Source: Cyclina sinensis (Eukaryota; Mollusca; Bivalvia; Venerida; Veneridae). From it: a stretch of 64,000 bases of DNA. Shown here piece after piece: positions 15,001 through 22,700 of the stretch. The stretch spans positions 29,675,913 through 29,739,912 of the forward strand of contig JAAONU010000019.1 in assembly GCA_012932295.1 (NCBI GenBank). The letters run 5' to 3'. The notes beneath the pieces are model-generated. The model had not been told where the DNA came from. It worked only from the letters and a program-made list of their open reading frames with translations, and made no database searches. The number at the start of each line of letters is the position of its first letter. Positions within the stretch are counted from its first letter, which is position 1. Made by a program: the position numbers and the translations under genes.

Positions 15001-16042
15001 ATCAGTCCTGTCACTCAACAGACATTAAACTTACCACAACTTACACAGAAGAAGAAAACAGCTGGTTTTCATTCATTTTCGAACAAAATCAGTTTGTCAC
15101 CTAAGCCATTTGCATGACGTCACGGAAATCCCAAAAATTGTGGCGGTTTCCTAGTAAAATCTATTTCTGGATTTAATAAACAGAAGGAATAAATTCAAAA
15201 TCAAACTAAAAAAATGTTTTTATAATGAAATAACGATAAAATGTACTAAACAATTATTTTTGGGATGTATAAAAGTATAGTACAGAAAAGTTTCTCCAGT
15301 TCAAAACTGCTTTTGATCAAGAAATATTTTGGAGATTACAGTCCACACAATGACGTCACACAATAGGTGACAACCAAATTTTGCTGGAAATGCATGGGAA
15401 GCAGCAGTTTTCTACTAGTGTGTAGCATATTGACAACAATTAGCAGTTCATTTTAATTAGTTTTAGTGTCTGCTAAGTGACAGAACTGTAATACTTCTGT
15501 AATATATATCTGCACCCTTTCTCATTTTAGCTGATGCGACCCGAATTCTTAGTGGGCGGAGCAGGTGGCGTTTCATTCCTTGTGTTTTTATATACAGAAT
15601 AGAAGCTAGATATACAGTTTTGAATCTTGAAGGACTAAAACACAATTTCAAGCTCCTGTGACCAAATATTGCCGACTACACTTGAAATACTTTCTCCTGG
15701 CACACATTCTTAATTTTAATTTATATAACCAGGTTCTGATACTGTCTTTAAAAATAAGTGCTTGGTAGACCGATATTATACATCATTTTGTAAGAAATAT
15801 TGCTTGAGTTGAGAGTTACAGTTTTAAGTGGGTGGGGTTGTGACCTTGTTTATTTCTAAAGAACAGCCGTTAGCAGTCAAATGCTATGAAATATATCTGT
15901 TTCTTAAATAAAAACATACAAACTGAAAATCATTTAAGATGAACGGCAAACTTACAGTGAGAGAGTCATCAACAACCAGTGGAATTTGTCTTCTTTCGAA
16001 TTGATAATCCTCGGACCTACAAACTGCTATCAATTTCGCCAT
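1..16042 (-). CDS. GGNBP2: GGNBP2, gametogenetin-binding protein 2 (5' and central part; gene runs off left edge)
   Basis: Assembled from eight coding exons on the minus strand: 15956-16042, 13938-14131, 12550-12693, 11467-11565, 10802-10912, 9059-9262, 4053-4233 and 3333-3533, plus a probable ninth at 1-56. All introns are GT-AG and the phases agree; the first eight exons sum to 1221 nt (407 codons). The protein follows vertebrate GGNBP2 colinearly: N-terminal FERRQIPL, then LVPCVGCRR, IPKSKKNKR, YLRKHRFC, YEGLRCC, RHAKTLDIAQEEVLTCLGIH and the tail KQEKKRQ-like basic stretch. Cysteine/histidine pairs (PCVGC, CSEC, RCCPQERHIH) suggest a zinc-binding fold, which is inference. In mammals the protein binds gametogenetin and is linked to spermatogenesis and placental development; its biochemical role is not established. 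The C-terminal part (about 300 residues in human) lies outside the window. Confidence 0.93.
57..3332 (-). other. GGNBP2 intron 8 with repeat debris
   Basis: About 3.3 kb with no coding exon that I can support. It holds both halves of an interrupted dispersed repeat (629-757 and about 1632-1778) and AT-rich low-complexity sequence such as a poly-T and CCTACC-rich stretch near 2015-2075. The open frames here lack family motifs or splice support. Confidence 0.6.
629..1778. mobile_element. Interrupted copy of a CAGGGCT-ended dispersed repeat
   Basis: Positions about 629-757 and 1632-1778 match successive parts of the compact element at 13550-13832. Shared landmarks are CTTTATGAAGCATCAAAGCG on the left and TTCTCCCAGGAGTCTTC plus GACCCTAGCGAAAGCCCTG on the right. 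In the compact copy the two halves are adjacent. Here about 870 bp separate them, so this copy is interrupted, or the compact one is a deletion derivative. The left terminus (CAGGGCTC) is missing. Confidence 0.65.
3333..3533 (-). CDS. GGNBP2: GGNBP2 coding exon 8 (basic then acidic segment)
   Basis: Residues 341-407. Begins MALERKQGVSNLELMCEELL after acceptor TACAG, then a Glu/Arg/Lys-rich helix-like stretch (EEERAREQRQEKKRQ) with an uninterrupted run of lysines, then an acidic run EEEEDDDD. Vertebrate GGNBP2 has the same order (VQGISRLEQLCEEF, then EEERVRELKQEKKRQK). The end is placed at the consensus donor GTGAGT, giving phase 0. A weaker GTAATA donor seven bases earlier is possible. Confidence 0.88.
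3648..3998. mobile_element. Two short non-autonomous element fragments
   Basis: At 3648 AACAAGAGCTCCGTGGAGC is an inverted hairpin terminus. At 3829 AACAAGAGGGTCATGATGGC starts a second one, which continues into sequence matching 7060-7205 (ATGTAAAATATCAGTCAAT) and ends near 3998 with CTCAGGTGAGCT. The second is an internally deleted copy (about 170 bp) of the large element at 7037-8666: both ends present, the tandem core gone. Confidence 0.7.
4053..4233 (-). CDS. GGNBP2: GGNBP2 coding exon 7
   Basis: Residues about 280-340, with RRDRHAKTLDIAQEEVLTCL, GIHTYERLHKIWQKLKAE and QILFFLGVDALKQSFE, nearly identical to the vertebrate protein. Acceptor TTCCAG at 4234-4235, donor GTAATG. It is separated from exon 6 by a 4.8-kb intron that holds two large repeat elements. 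Confidence 0.95.
4338..4466. repeat. 43-bp tandem repeat, three copies
   Basis: Three consecutive units start at 4338, 4381 and 4424 with only a few mismatches. Each contains CCTTAAAGAAAGGTACCATA. Lies in GGNBP2 intron 6, just upstream (in gene direction) of exon 7. Confidence 0.9.
4799..6923. mobile_element. hAT-like non-autonomous element with imperfect 8-bp target duplication
   Basis: Left end TAGAGGTGTAACG and right end (reverse complement) TAGGGCTGTGCA are similar inverted termini of hAT type. Flanks are GTAATTGG (4791-4798) and GTAATAGG (6924-6931), 7 of 8 identical, the hAT duplication length. Both subterminal regions contain CAATGCAATACATAT-like and ATCGTGA-like motifs. No transposase remnant seen; the middle is occupied by a separate tandem array. 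Confidence 0.65.
5096..6117. mobile_element. Minisatellite-cored element (156-bp units) nested in the hAT-like element
   Basis: Starts AACAAGAGCCATGTTACACA, followed by GGTTAATCCCCCCGCC, and ends GGCGGGGGGATAATTAA, so the inner ends are inverted. The core has near-identical 156-bp units (landmark GGCAAGGTAGAGTTATT at about 5644, 5800 and 5956) and two more degenerate units near 5208 and 5360. The tail carries GGACGGACGCACGGAC. It is a typical non-autonomous repeat with no coding capacity. Confidence 0.8.
7037..8666 (-). mobile_element. Large minisatellite-cored non-autonomous element (166-bp units)
   Basis: Read on the minus strand it starts TAGCTCACCTGAGCACAAAG (a hairpin) and ends GGGCCATCATGGCCCTCTTG, a perfect palindrome followed by CTCTTGTT. 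The core has 166-bp units (landmark GGCCAGGATTTGAACAAA at about 7691, 7857, 7997 and 8163; the third is about 26 bp short). The architecture, conserved ends around a tandem core, resembles the bivalve 'pearl'/HINE class. Class assignment is inference. Confidence 0.8.
9059..9262 (-). CDS. GGNBP2: GGNBP2 coding exon 6
   Basis: Residues about 212-280, the most conserved block: CSECKSKVLRAY, DIDSAKEKGYCPALYEGLRC, CPQERHIHMLCDTDFIAHLI and GRAEPEI. Four cysteines and two histidines fit a metal-binding module (inference). Acceptor TTTCAG, donor GTATGTG. Confidence 0.95.
9770..10640. repeat. Degenerate dispersed-repeat block in GGNBP2 intron 5
   Basis: Repeated phrases GGGCCATAACTC and CATTCAAGGGCC at about 9935, 10096, 10379 and 10458, a GACAGACAGATGGATGG simple repeat at about 10240-10270, and CGGACAAATTTTGTGATGGA show that this is old repeat-derived DNA. 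I could not define clean termini. Confidence 0.6.
10802..10912 (-). CDS. GGNBP2: GGNBP2 coding exon 5
   Basis: Residues about 175-212, with DIWDLLSQECREEVVLVDAD and the end TLENYLRKHR, matching vertebrate DVWELMSQECRDEVVLID and TYLRKHRFC. Acceptor TTGCAG, donor GTATTA. Phase agrees with both neighbours. Confidence 0.92.
11467..11565 (-). CDS. GGNBP2: GGNBP2 coding exon 4
   Basis: Residues about 142-175. The stretch AIPKSKKNKRCNLHSLETHK is almost identical to vertebrate GGNBP2. Basic residues KSKKNKR could act as a nuclear localisation signal (inference). Acceptor TTTCAG, donor GTAGGT. Confidence 0.92.
12550..12693 (-). CDS. GGNBP2: GGNBP2 coding exon 3
   Basis: Acceptor TTTCAG; residues about 94-142 with VERLFNQLVESQHPALEPL and, at the end, ALYSLFYIHG, matching vertebrate SVERLFSQLVES and LYTLFYVHG. 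Donor GTAAGAT. Too short and too broken by frame to show as a long open frame. Confidence 0.9.
12890..13308. mobile_element. Short non-autonomous element with ATGCTCCCC inverted ends
   Basis: Begins ATGCTCCCC (12890) and ends GGGGAGCAT (13308), an inverted match; the right end forms the hairpin GCTCGCCCTTCGGGGAGC. Inside are two diverged units of about 125 bp (GGGCAATAACTC... ATGCTCCGGACAAAAT) and a GGACGAATGGACGGAC tail. Confidence 0.75.
13550..13832. mobile_element. Compact 283-bp TIR element, 5-bp target duplication
   Basis: Ends CAGGGCTCTCACGAGGG and (reverse complement) CAGGGCTCTCGCTAGGG are clear terminal inverted repeats. The 5-bp flanks CATTC (13545-13549 and 13833-13837) are identical. 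It carries no open frame. TIRs starting CAGGG recall hAT-like elements, but a 5-bp duplication is not the usual hAT length, so the superfamily is left open. Its sequence is shared with the interrupted copy at 629-1778. Confidence 0.75.
13938..14131 (-). CDS. GGNBP2: GGNBP2 coding exon 2
   Basis: Acceptor TTTTCAG precedes the codons MVVQFADKC. The exon covers residues 30-94 and includes AMMVTSKDIMNLLTHLVPCV and the CVGCRR motif that is nearly invariant in the family. Donor GTAGTAG follows in phase 2. The initial Met is internal, not a start, because it continues directly from exon 1. Confidence 0.93.
14749..14827 (-). repeat. tRNA-like sequence (tRNA-derived SINE head or tRNA relic)
   Basis: On the minus strand: acceptor-like GGCAAG pairs with CTTGCC at the other end, with an A-box-like TAGCTCATTGG and a B-box-like GGTTTGATTCC in between. 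The anticodon arm is not convincing, so I do not call a functional tRNA. Confidence 0.55.
14848..15655. mobile_element. Foldback element with arms of about 185 bp
   Basis: 14848-about 15030 matches the reverse complement of about 15462-15655. Outer ends are GAGCTTGAAATTG and CAATTTCAAGCTC; inner landmarks are CACAAGGAATGAAATGCC against the complement of GGCGTTTCATTCCTTGTG. About 430 bp of unique sequence lie between. No obvious target duplication. It sits in GGNBP2 intron 1. Confidence 0.8.
15956..16042 (-). CDS. GGNBP2: GGNBP2 coding exon 1
   Basis: Begins at the ATG at 16042 and encodes residues 1-29, starting MAKLIAVCRSEDYQFERRQI, which aligns directly with the vertebrate N terminus (MARLVAVCR...FERRQIPL). 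It ends in DDSLT and is followed by the donor GTAAGTT. It ends in phase 0, which matches exon 2. Confidence 0.92.
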
Positions 16043-17007
16043 AATTTCGGAAATATTTGTGGTGACAGTTACAAAAATAAATAACTGACTATCCCGATAT
16101 AAAATGATATTACAATTTTATTTGCTAGACATTAACTCTAGCGGTTTAAAAGGGTAAAATATTTTGCCCCATTGGGGAATTTCCTTGACTTCGAGTTTAG
16201 TGACCGCGTAACACAGCCACCCGAGTAGTAACCCTCCGCGATGTCAATACTATCAACATGGAAATCTAGAAAGACAAGTTATGTATTTTGCTATAATTTT
16301 ACAGTTTTTCGATTTCATAATCTGCAGTTTCAGTACATGGAGGTTAAATTTTTCTCTGAAATTTCCCAAAGTGCGTAATAAAACAACATTGAAAAAAATA
16401 GTCCTTGATCACGCGCACCCTAGTGGGAACATACTATTCACAGGGGAGTTAATCCCAGTATCGCACCGGTAAGAGGAGGCAACTCAAAGTGGTAAACAAA
16501 CCGAATTTGTAGATATGATTCCCAAGATTGTCACTCCTTTTCCGTCTGTTATTTTATAAAATATGACATCGTTTAGCAGAAGTTCGCGCATTTATCAAAA
16601 TAGTTTTCATTTAACACTTTTCTTTTGAAATTAAATGAGGCCACGTTATTAGTAATTCGGACAGCATGGTTCGGATACAAGGATAATATCATCAATATTT
16701 GTCTCAATCTATCTATTTCGGTTTATTTATAGTCAATACATGTTGCTCAAATGACCGATGCCACCAGCAGAAATTAGTTATCTTACTTTGTGGGAGATCG
16801 TGCAAGATACAGAAGGCATTTCATTTTCAGAGACACCCCTGTTTTTTTTTCCCATGCTCAGTGTTTAAGATTGATACATGGTACCTTGGAGTGACAGATC
16901 AATCTAGCGACTCCTTGGTTATGAGTCCAGCGTGTTCAGGACCACTGATCTACTCCGACATTTGTCTCTCATTACAGTGAGCAGTTTATATCCTGTAGCC
17001 TGTATAC

Positions 17008-17044
<37 letters not shown>

Positions 17045-17084
17045 TTGGAAAATTGAAATACATAGAAAACAACAACTGGATAAA
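16043..17084. other. Upstream region of GGNBP2 (5' UTR and promoter not resolved)
   Basis: About 1 kb upstream of the GGNBP2 start codon. I see no further coding exon and no convincing TATA box or initiator. There is a run of about 30 A at 17012-17041. The transcription start cannot be placed from sequence alone. Confidence 0.4.
17012..17041. repeat. Poly-A tract of about 30 bp
   Basis: Uninterrupted A run. It could be a retroposed tail or simple mutation; no SINE body is recognised immediately 5' of it. Confidence 0.9.
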
Positions 17085-17310
17085 AGTTAAGTTCTGATTT
17101 CCTATAACTTTTGAAGTGTTGCTTTCTGTTCTTTCAATTATAGAAAATACCAATCAAAACTGAACTATTAGCATGATCGACAGTCAGCATTTCCATGATT
17201 CTCTTCTTTTGACAAGTAAGAATTTTCAAGGAAAAATCAGTCAAAAAGGCCTTCAAAAAGCAATAAGTAGTCATTAAATGCTGAATCATAAGAATATCTA
17301 GGTCAAGTTC

Positions 17311-18609
17311 CAGGCACGGCTTTACCGGGGGGCTTATGGGGCCCAAGCCCCCCCCCAGCTGGCCCGTTTGTAAAAAAATAAAAGGGCTCATTTTTAAAGA
17401 CGCTAAAATATTTTTCAGCTCTTTTTACCTCGTAACAGAAACACAATCAGCCTTTCAATTTGCAACGGTCATGCAATATTACGTAACAACTGATAACGTG
17501 TTCGCAACTTTATAGCCGTGTATATTACGGATTATCCGAGAGTTCTCCAGACTGATCATGATGTATAGTTTTCAAGCGTCTTTTAACCTTGACGTATTTG
17601 ATAAAGTTGTTAAATGAGCGCCTGCTTACCATGACTGGTGATGAGGCAGCTTTTTCACTGTTTCCTGTAGTACCTTAGATTCCATAAAAATGGCATCTGA
17701 ATTTTTATAATTAGGAAATAGATTTTAAGTTTGAGTGATATACCATCTGATATATCACGGTGTTGAGTTCAGATTCGTAGTAATTTAATCACGAAGGCCG
17801 TAGGCCTGAGTGATTAAATAATTACGCATTTGAAACCGTGATATATACGACGGTAGATCACGAAAATGTTAAAATCTATTTCCATTCTAACACGTACGTA
17901 TATTTATAAGGGACGCAAGTATGTGCACTATTTAACAGTGGTGTTCTCAGTGACGTCAGCGGGCGCGCGCTTGTATTCATCGTGCTATACTGCCTAATAT
18001 ATCACGCTCAATTCCTTCTTTGTTTATTGTCGGCAAATTGCGGATAGTGTTAGAATGATCATTGTTCAACAGTTTTGAGTTTTTGGCATTGATGACTCAC
18101 TTTGATATTGATTTAAATTTGCCTATTTGTCAAAAAATTGCGACGACTATCTGTTTTGTGGGCCATATCAAATCCTCACAACCATGGTGATGATAATGAT
18201 GATTGAATTTGTGATAGTCCTTTAATGATTTTAATGAATAAGTATGGTTATGGTATGATTATGATGATATTGTGATGACATTTTTATTTGTTATGCCAAT
18301 TAATTTATGGATAAATTATTCGTTTCAGAGGACTCTATAAATATAACATAAGTTAAAACTTGTCATACCATATTTTGTTTTTTGCTTTAGCTGAACATTT
18401 CAAAGAATACCATTATATTTCTTTTTAATTCTCACACAAATTTCATTATATTTGTATGCCTAAAACGCACCAAAATGAGCCATTTACACCACCTTTTTAG
18501 AAAATTTTCTTGGGGGAGACCCCCAAACACCCCCATACAGAAGGGGGACACCCCCTTCCATACCTTCTTCCGAGCCCCCCCCAGTCACAAATTTTGGGAT
18601 CCGGCCCTG
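17311..18609. mobile_element. 1.3-kb TIR element with perfect 6-bp target duplication
   Basis: Ends CAGGCACGG and (reverse complement) CAGGGCCGG, each next to C/G-rich runs. Flanks AAGTTC at 17305-17310 and 18610-18615 are identical. Joining the flanks gives CTAGGTCAAGTTCTGTTTTG, and an uninterrupted relative of that site is present at about 18771-18790 (CTAGGTCAAATTTTGTTTTG). The element therefore inserted into one unit of a local tandem repeat. No transposase frame seen; superfamily open (hAT-like ends, 6-bp duplication). Confidence 0.78.
17714..17883. mobile_element. Foldback MITE of 170 bp nested in the 1.3-kb element
   Basis: Almost the whole segment is an imperfect palindrome: GGAAATAGATTTTAA at the left against TTAAAATCTATTTCC at the right, GATATATCACGGT against ACCGTGATATAT, and TAATTTAATCAC against GTGATTAAATAATTA, with the centre at GGCCGTAGGCC. 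Confidence 0.75.
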
Positions 18610-18615
18610 AAGTTC

Positions 18616-19394
18616 TGTTTTGGGTACAATTGAGCAATTTTTGACAGAGTTATTCCCCTTGGACATAGAAAAATTCAAAAGTACATGTATTTGCAGTTTC
18701 TGTTCATTTTCTTCGCAGAGATTGCACATACCGAATTGAAATTTAGTATAGAGATTAATCATAAGAATAACTAGGTCAAATTTTGTTTTGGGTACGATCA
18801 AGCAATTTTTAACAGAGTTATGCCCCATGGACTTAGAAAATTCAAAGTATTTGCAGTTTCCGTTCATTTTCTTTGCACAGGTTGCACATACTGAAATAAA
18901 ATTTGGTATACAGATTTGTCATAAGAATATCTAGGTCTAGTTTTAGCTTAGACATGTCGTTCTTGATAGGTTGATGCATCTCAGATCTCTTGTTTATTTT
19001 GACTGAATCTCCATGACACTTGTTTGGTATGCTTTTTTTTAAGATGACTTGGATGAGTTTAAAATTGGGTGACATATAGTAAAAAAAACTGCCAGGAGCT
19101 CAAAACAAAAGCTTGTGGACACTCTGAATGATACATGCTATAAAGAACAGTTAAAATTTATTAATTACATCGATTGGGAAGTTCTTGCAGCTTATATGAA
19201 TCCCTTTCAATGACTGCTTTGTGGGTTCAAACCAGTACTCATAAAAGATAAAGAATAAGGTAATCTACTTAAAACATTTTATCTCAGTAAAACAGATTAT
19301 ACATGTATCTGACAGCGTTACATTGTCATCAAAGACAGCACTTGGTATTTACTATGCAAGTAAGTGATATTGGCCATCATTGCCCTCTTGTTTA
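18616..19394 (+). repeat. Tandem repeat remnant (about 160 bp units) with hairpin terminus
   Basis: CATAAGAATA(T/A)CTAGGTC recurs at about 18758 and 18918, and also at 17287, before the insertion. The block ends at 19394 with GGCCATCATTGCCCTCTTGT, the same kind of terminus as the other minisatellite-cored elements. Confidence 0.65.
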
Positions 19395-19695
19395 ATAGTT
19401 ATGGCTCATTCTTTCTTTGCACCAAGATTGTTTTGTTGCTGAGATGTTGTTGTTGTGTAGATGTCAATTATTGCAGAACTTCTTTGTAAGAGTTTACTCT
19501 GCATAGTGCCCTTATGTGTCTTACTGACAGAAACACCACCTCTCAGCTTTCGTACTTTTTTGAAAATGCTCATGTTTGTCTTGATAAAGAAAATTTTGTA
19601 CATGGCTGCTGATTTGATTTTCAGGATGCGTTTCTTGCTTTGATCAATATATATGTCTCTGTGTTGAAGCATTCTTAACAAACAAAGCTTTCAAG

Positions 19696-19768
19696 ATGAT
19701 GAGGCGACATGGAAAGTTCAAGATTCTGACAGGATTGCTTATCCCAGTCTGTGTCGTTTACTTCATGA
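19696..19768 (+). CDS. DUF1647-like gene, exon 1 (membrane anchor)
   Basis: Starts at the double ATG at 19696; MMRRHGKFKILTGLLIPVCV is a basic N terminus followed by a transmembrane stretch. Donor GTATGT at 19769 leaves phase 1. An in-frame stop comes two codons after the exon, so the splice is needed. Confidence 0.7.
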
Positions 19769-22700
19769 GTATGTAGTATTTTTTTTCCATATTATTATTT
19801 ATTACAATCAAATATAATGTTCATTAGAAGAATATCTAAAAAAATGTTTCAAGTAACTCCTTTTAGTACTTTTGTTTTTATGTTATTTTCCAATTCATTT
19901 TTTTTTCAACTACAAGAAAGATATAAAAATTTCTTGAATGGACAGTCTGCCAAAGTAAAATATGAAAAATATACAAAAAACTGAATGTTTGACAAAAACA
20001 AATAGACTGACAAATGGGTATTGTAAATGAGCAACTTTTTCACTTTTTTTAAACTGATCTGAAGAAGTGAAGGTGCAGTATGTAATTTTGAATTGCTTTT
20101 TATCTCAGTTGAAATAATATTGCAAGAACTTTTTTGAATTGCTTTTTATCTCAGTTGAAATTATATTGCAAGAACTATGTATTTGTTTTCGAGTAAAATC
20201 CAGATGAAATTTCAACTTTTTGGTTTGATTTTCTAGCTTGGCGCTGAAGGATGAAACTGAACTTATGTTGAAAATAATTGTCATTTTGAAATAATTTTTC
20301 CAGGAAATGTAAAAAAAAAAAGATTGGAATCTGTAATACATTTTCAGAAATGTTTGTAGCAAATACCTATTTTGGCTCCTGGAGAATGAGCATAGATTCC
20401 TAAATAAATTGAGAAAAGTTAAAGTCTGATATCTTCCAAAATAAAACATTTTGGATAAATGACATTGAAAAAAGGGTGCCTAGACACAATTTTTAGAAAT
20501 TGACTATTTGAAAGAATGATATCCCCAGAATATTATCTGAAAGTATCAGCTTCCTGCATAGAGCAGATAAGGTGCTAGCATTTTGAATAGAAACGTGATA
20601 TTATTTTTTTTTTAAAAAGATGCCACTAAATTCCCTATTTTTACATCAGATTTTATCCAAGTTCTTCAACTTCTTGTTGGCATTAAATTTTATATGGTAG
20701 ATTCTCTTTGCTGTTTAATTTTAGCTGTTTCATTGTAAAGTTGTATACCTTTTCAGTGTATTCCATCTTTTTACAAAGCTTTGTCATCATTTATTGTTGC
20801 CTTTTATTCAAGTAAAATCACTTTTATGTAAGAAAGAACAGTTTCTGGAAAATGTTGACATGGTGATAGTTGTGAAAAGCTTAATACAAAATAGGCATTT
20901 CCATGAAGGACAGTACAGGGTTTCATTTTGACCTCTGTAGAGGGGTTTTGACCCCTGAAATTTAATAAGGACCCCATTTTGTTCCTCAGGTATTTTGACT
21001 GAAGGGTCATTTTGTCTTGAAATAAGGTATATTTTAGCTTAAATTCAGGTATTTTTGTCTGCAGTTTTGTAAATTTAGTTGCATCGCATGAAAAATGACC
21101 CTTCAGTTTTTGGAACTAGTGGAGCCCTGCAATATTTAGGCTAGCAGATATTTTATTTAACTCTACTGGATGAGAATTTGCCATTTTTTTGCTGGTTTTT
21201 TGGTTCAGGATGTTGCTGTAACATAAAAATGTCTGAGTGCCCTTTATAGCATTTTTGTTGGTCATCTGACTGACAGCAACTGTTTCAATCATTAAAATTA
21301 TTTACATCTTGTAAGTTATATGCCATTTGTGTAGAATAATTGATGGTAAATGCTGAAAAAAGTTGTACAAATATATTCTGTACTTTCCAGAAGTTATTTG
21401 AAGGTAATGTGAAAATTCAAACTGCTGCTGATTTGCAGTTAGGTTTTGTTTGAGTTTTGAAATGTGTTTGTGTGTAGAACGTGTGCTTTTACAATTCTAA
21501 ATTTTTCGTACATTTCTGTAGCTTATTAATTTTGCTCAGAAACATGGTATAGATAACTGCTAACTTTCATGATTTTAGTCGGCTATTCCCTAACAAAATG
21601 GTTTGTTTGAGTTGAAATTGTTCTAATGATTGTATTTAATTATATAGTTTAGTTTATTTAAGTCTCATCCACTACATGTACATATAATACAAATATACAT
21701 TCAATAAAACTTAAAATACATGTTAATGGTCATTCTTATAAAGAATTATAAGAGACTATATATATGTTGTTACAAACATGTTACAAGTATCATAAAATAC
21801 AATCCACATTTAAAAGGTTAGCTCAGATTATACCTTACACAGATAGGTATTTTACATAGTCATATATGAGCAGTCCAGTAAGATCAAATAAAATACTGAG
21901 TAGTTGTTTGACTGATAATATTACTTAACTATTAGATAAGAACTTTAATTTGTTACAATCCTTTAAAACAGCTAAGATTTTAATTCTTTACACTTTAAAA
22001 TGTCTTTGGATACAATTTTCATTAATAAAAAAGTCTTAAAACCATATAAGACTATATATATATAAAAAGACCTAATCATAATACAAGCATTTTGCACGTT
22101 TTTCTAAAATAAGGTAGCAGGATTTTGCAACTTCTCTAACAATACTACCATTGGAAAGTAAAAAATTAAGCTTGCTCACATCATTTAACATAGGAAACCC
22201 ATTATTAATATACACTGCTTTGTCTAACAAATTTTGTCGGATATCTATATATTGTGGACATTTCAAAAGAACATGAATTTCATTTTCTACTTCTGTATTA
22301 CACAATGGACATATTCTATCATTGACTGCTAGTCTTTCATAGCGACCAGTTTCTAGTCTAATTGGAGCGACTCCACACCGAAATTTTGCAAGTGCTGATC
22401 TATGCTTATATGGAAGCAGTAAATACATACATAATAATACATTTATATTTAGGTGTTATATGTATGTGTTCTAATTTGTTTGCCAAAAAAAAAAAAATGG
22501 TCAAGTGTAGAAGTTAAGTTGATATTACTTCCAATTTAGATAATAATTTTAAATGTGGAAATACCTGTTGGGCAAGCAAAATTATCTAATTTAAAAGTTA
22601 AACAAAACATTTTCTGTAAAAATTGAAACTTGCATTCCTTTCAGTGCTTTATTCTTCTTCTGCTGTTACAGCATAAGTTTTGTTTTAGTTAGTTTTGTTC

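Noticed and set aside
19200..19235. B-box-like GGTTTGAACCC on the minus strand
   Set aside because: No matching A box or acceptor stem; an isolated 11-bp match is expected by chance.
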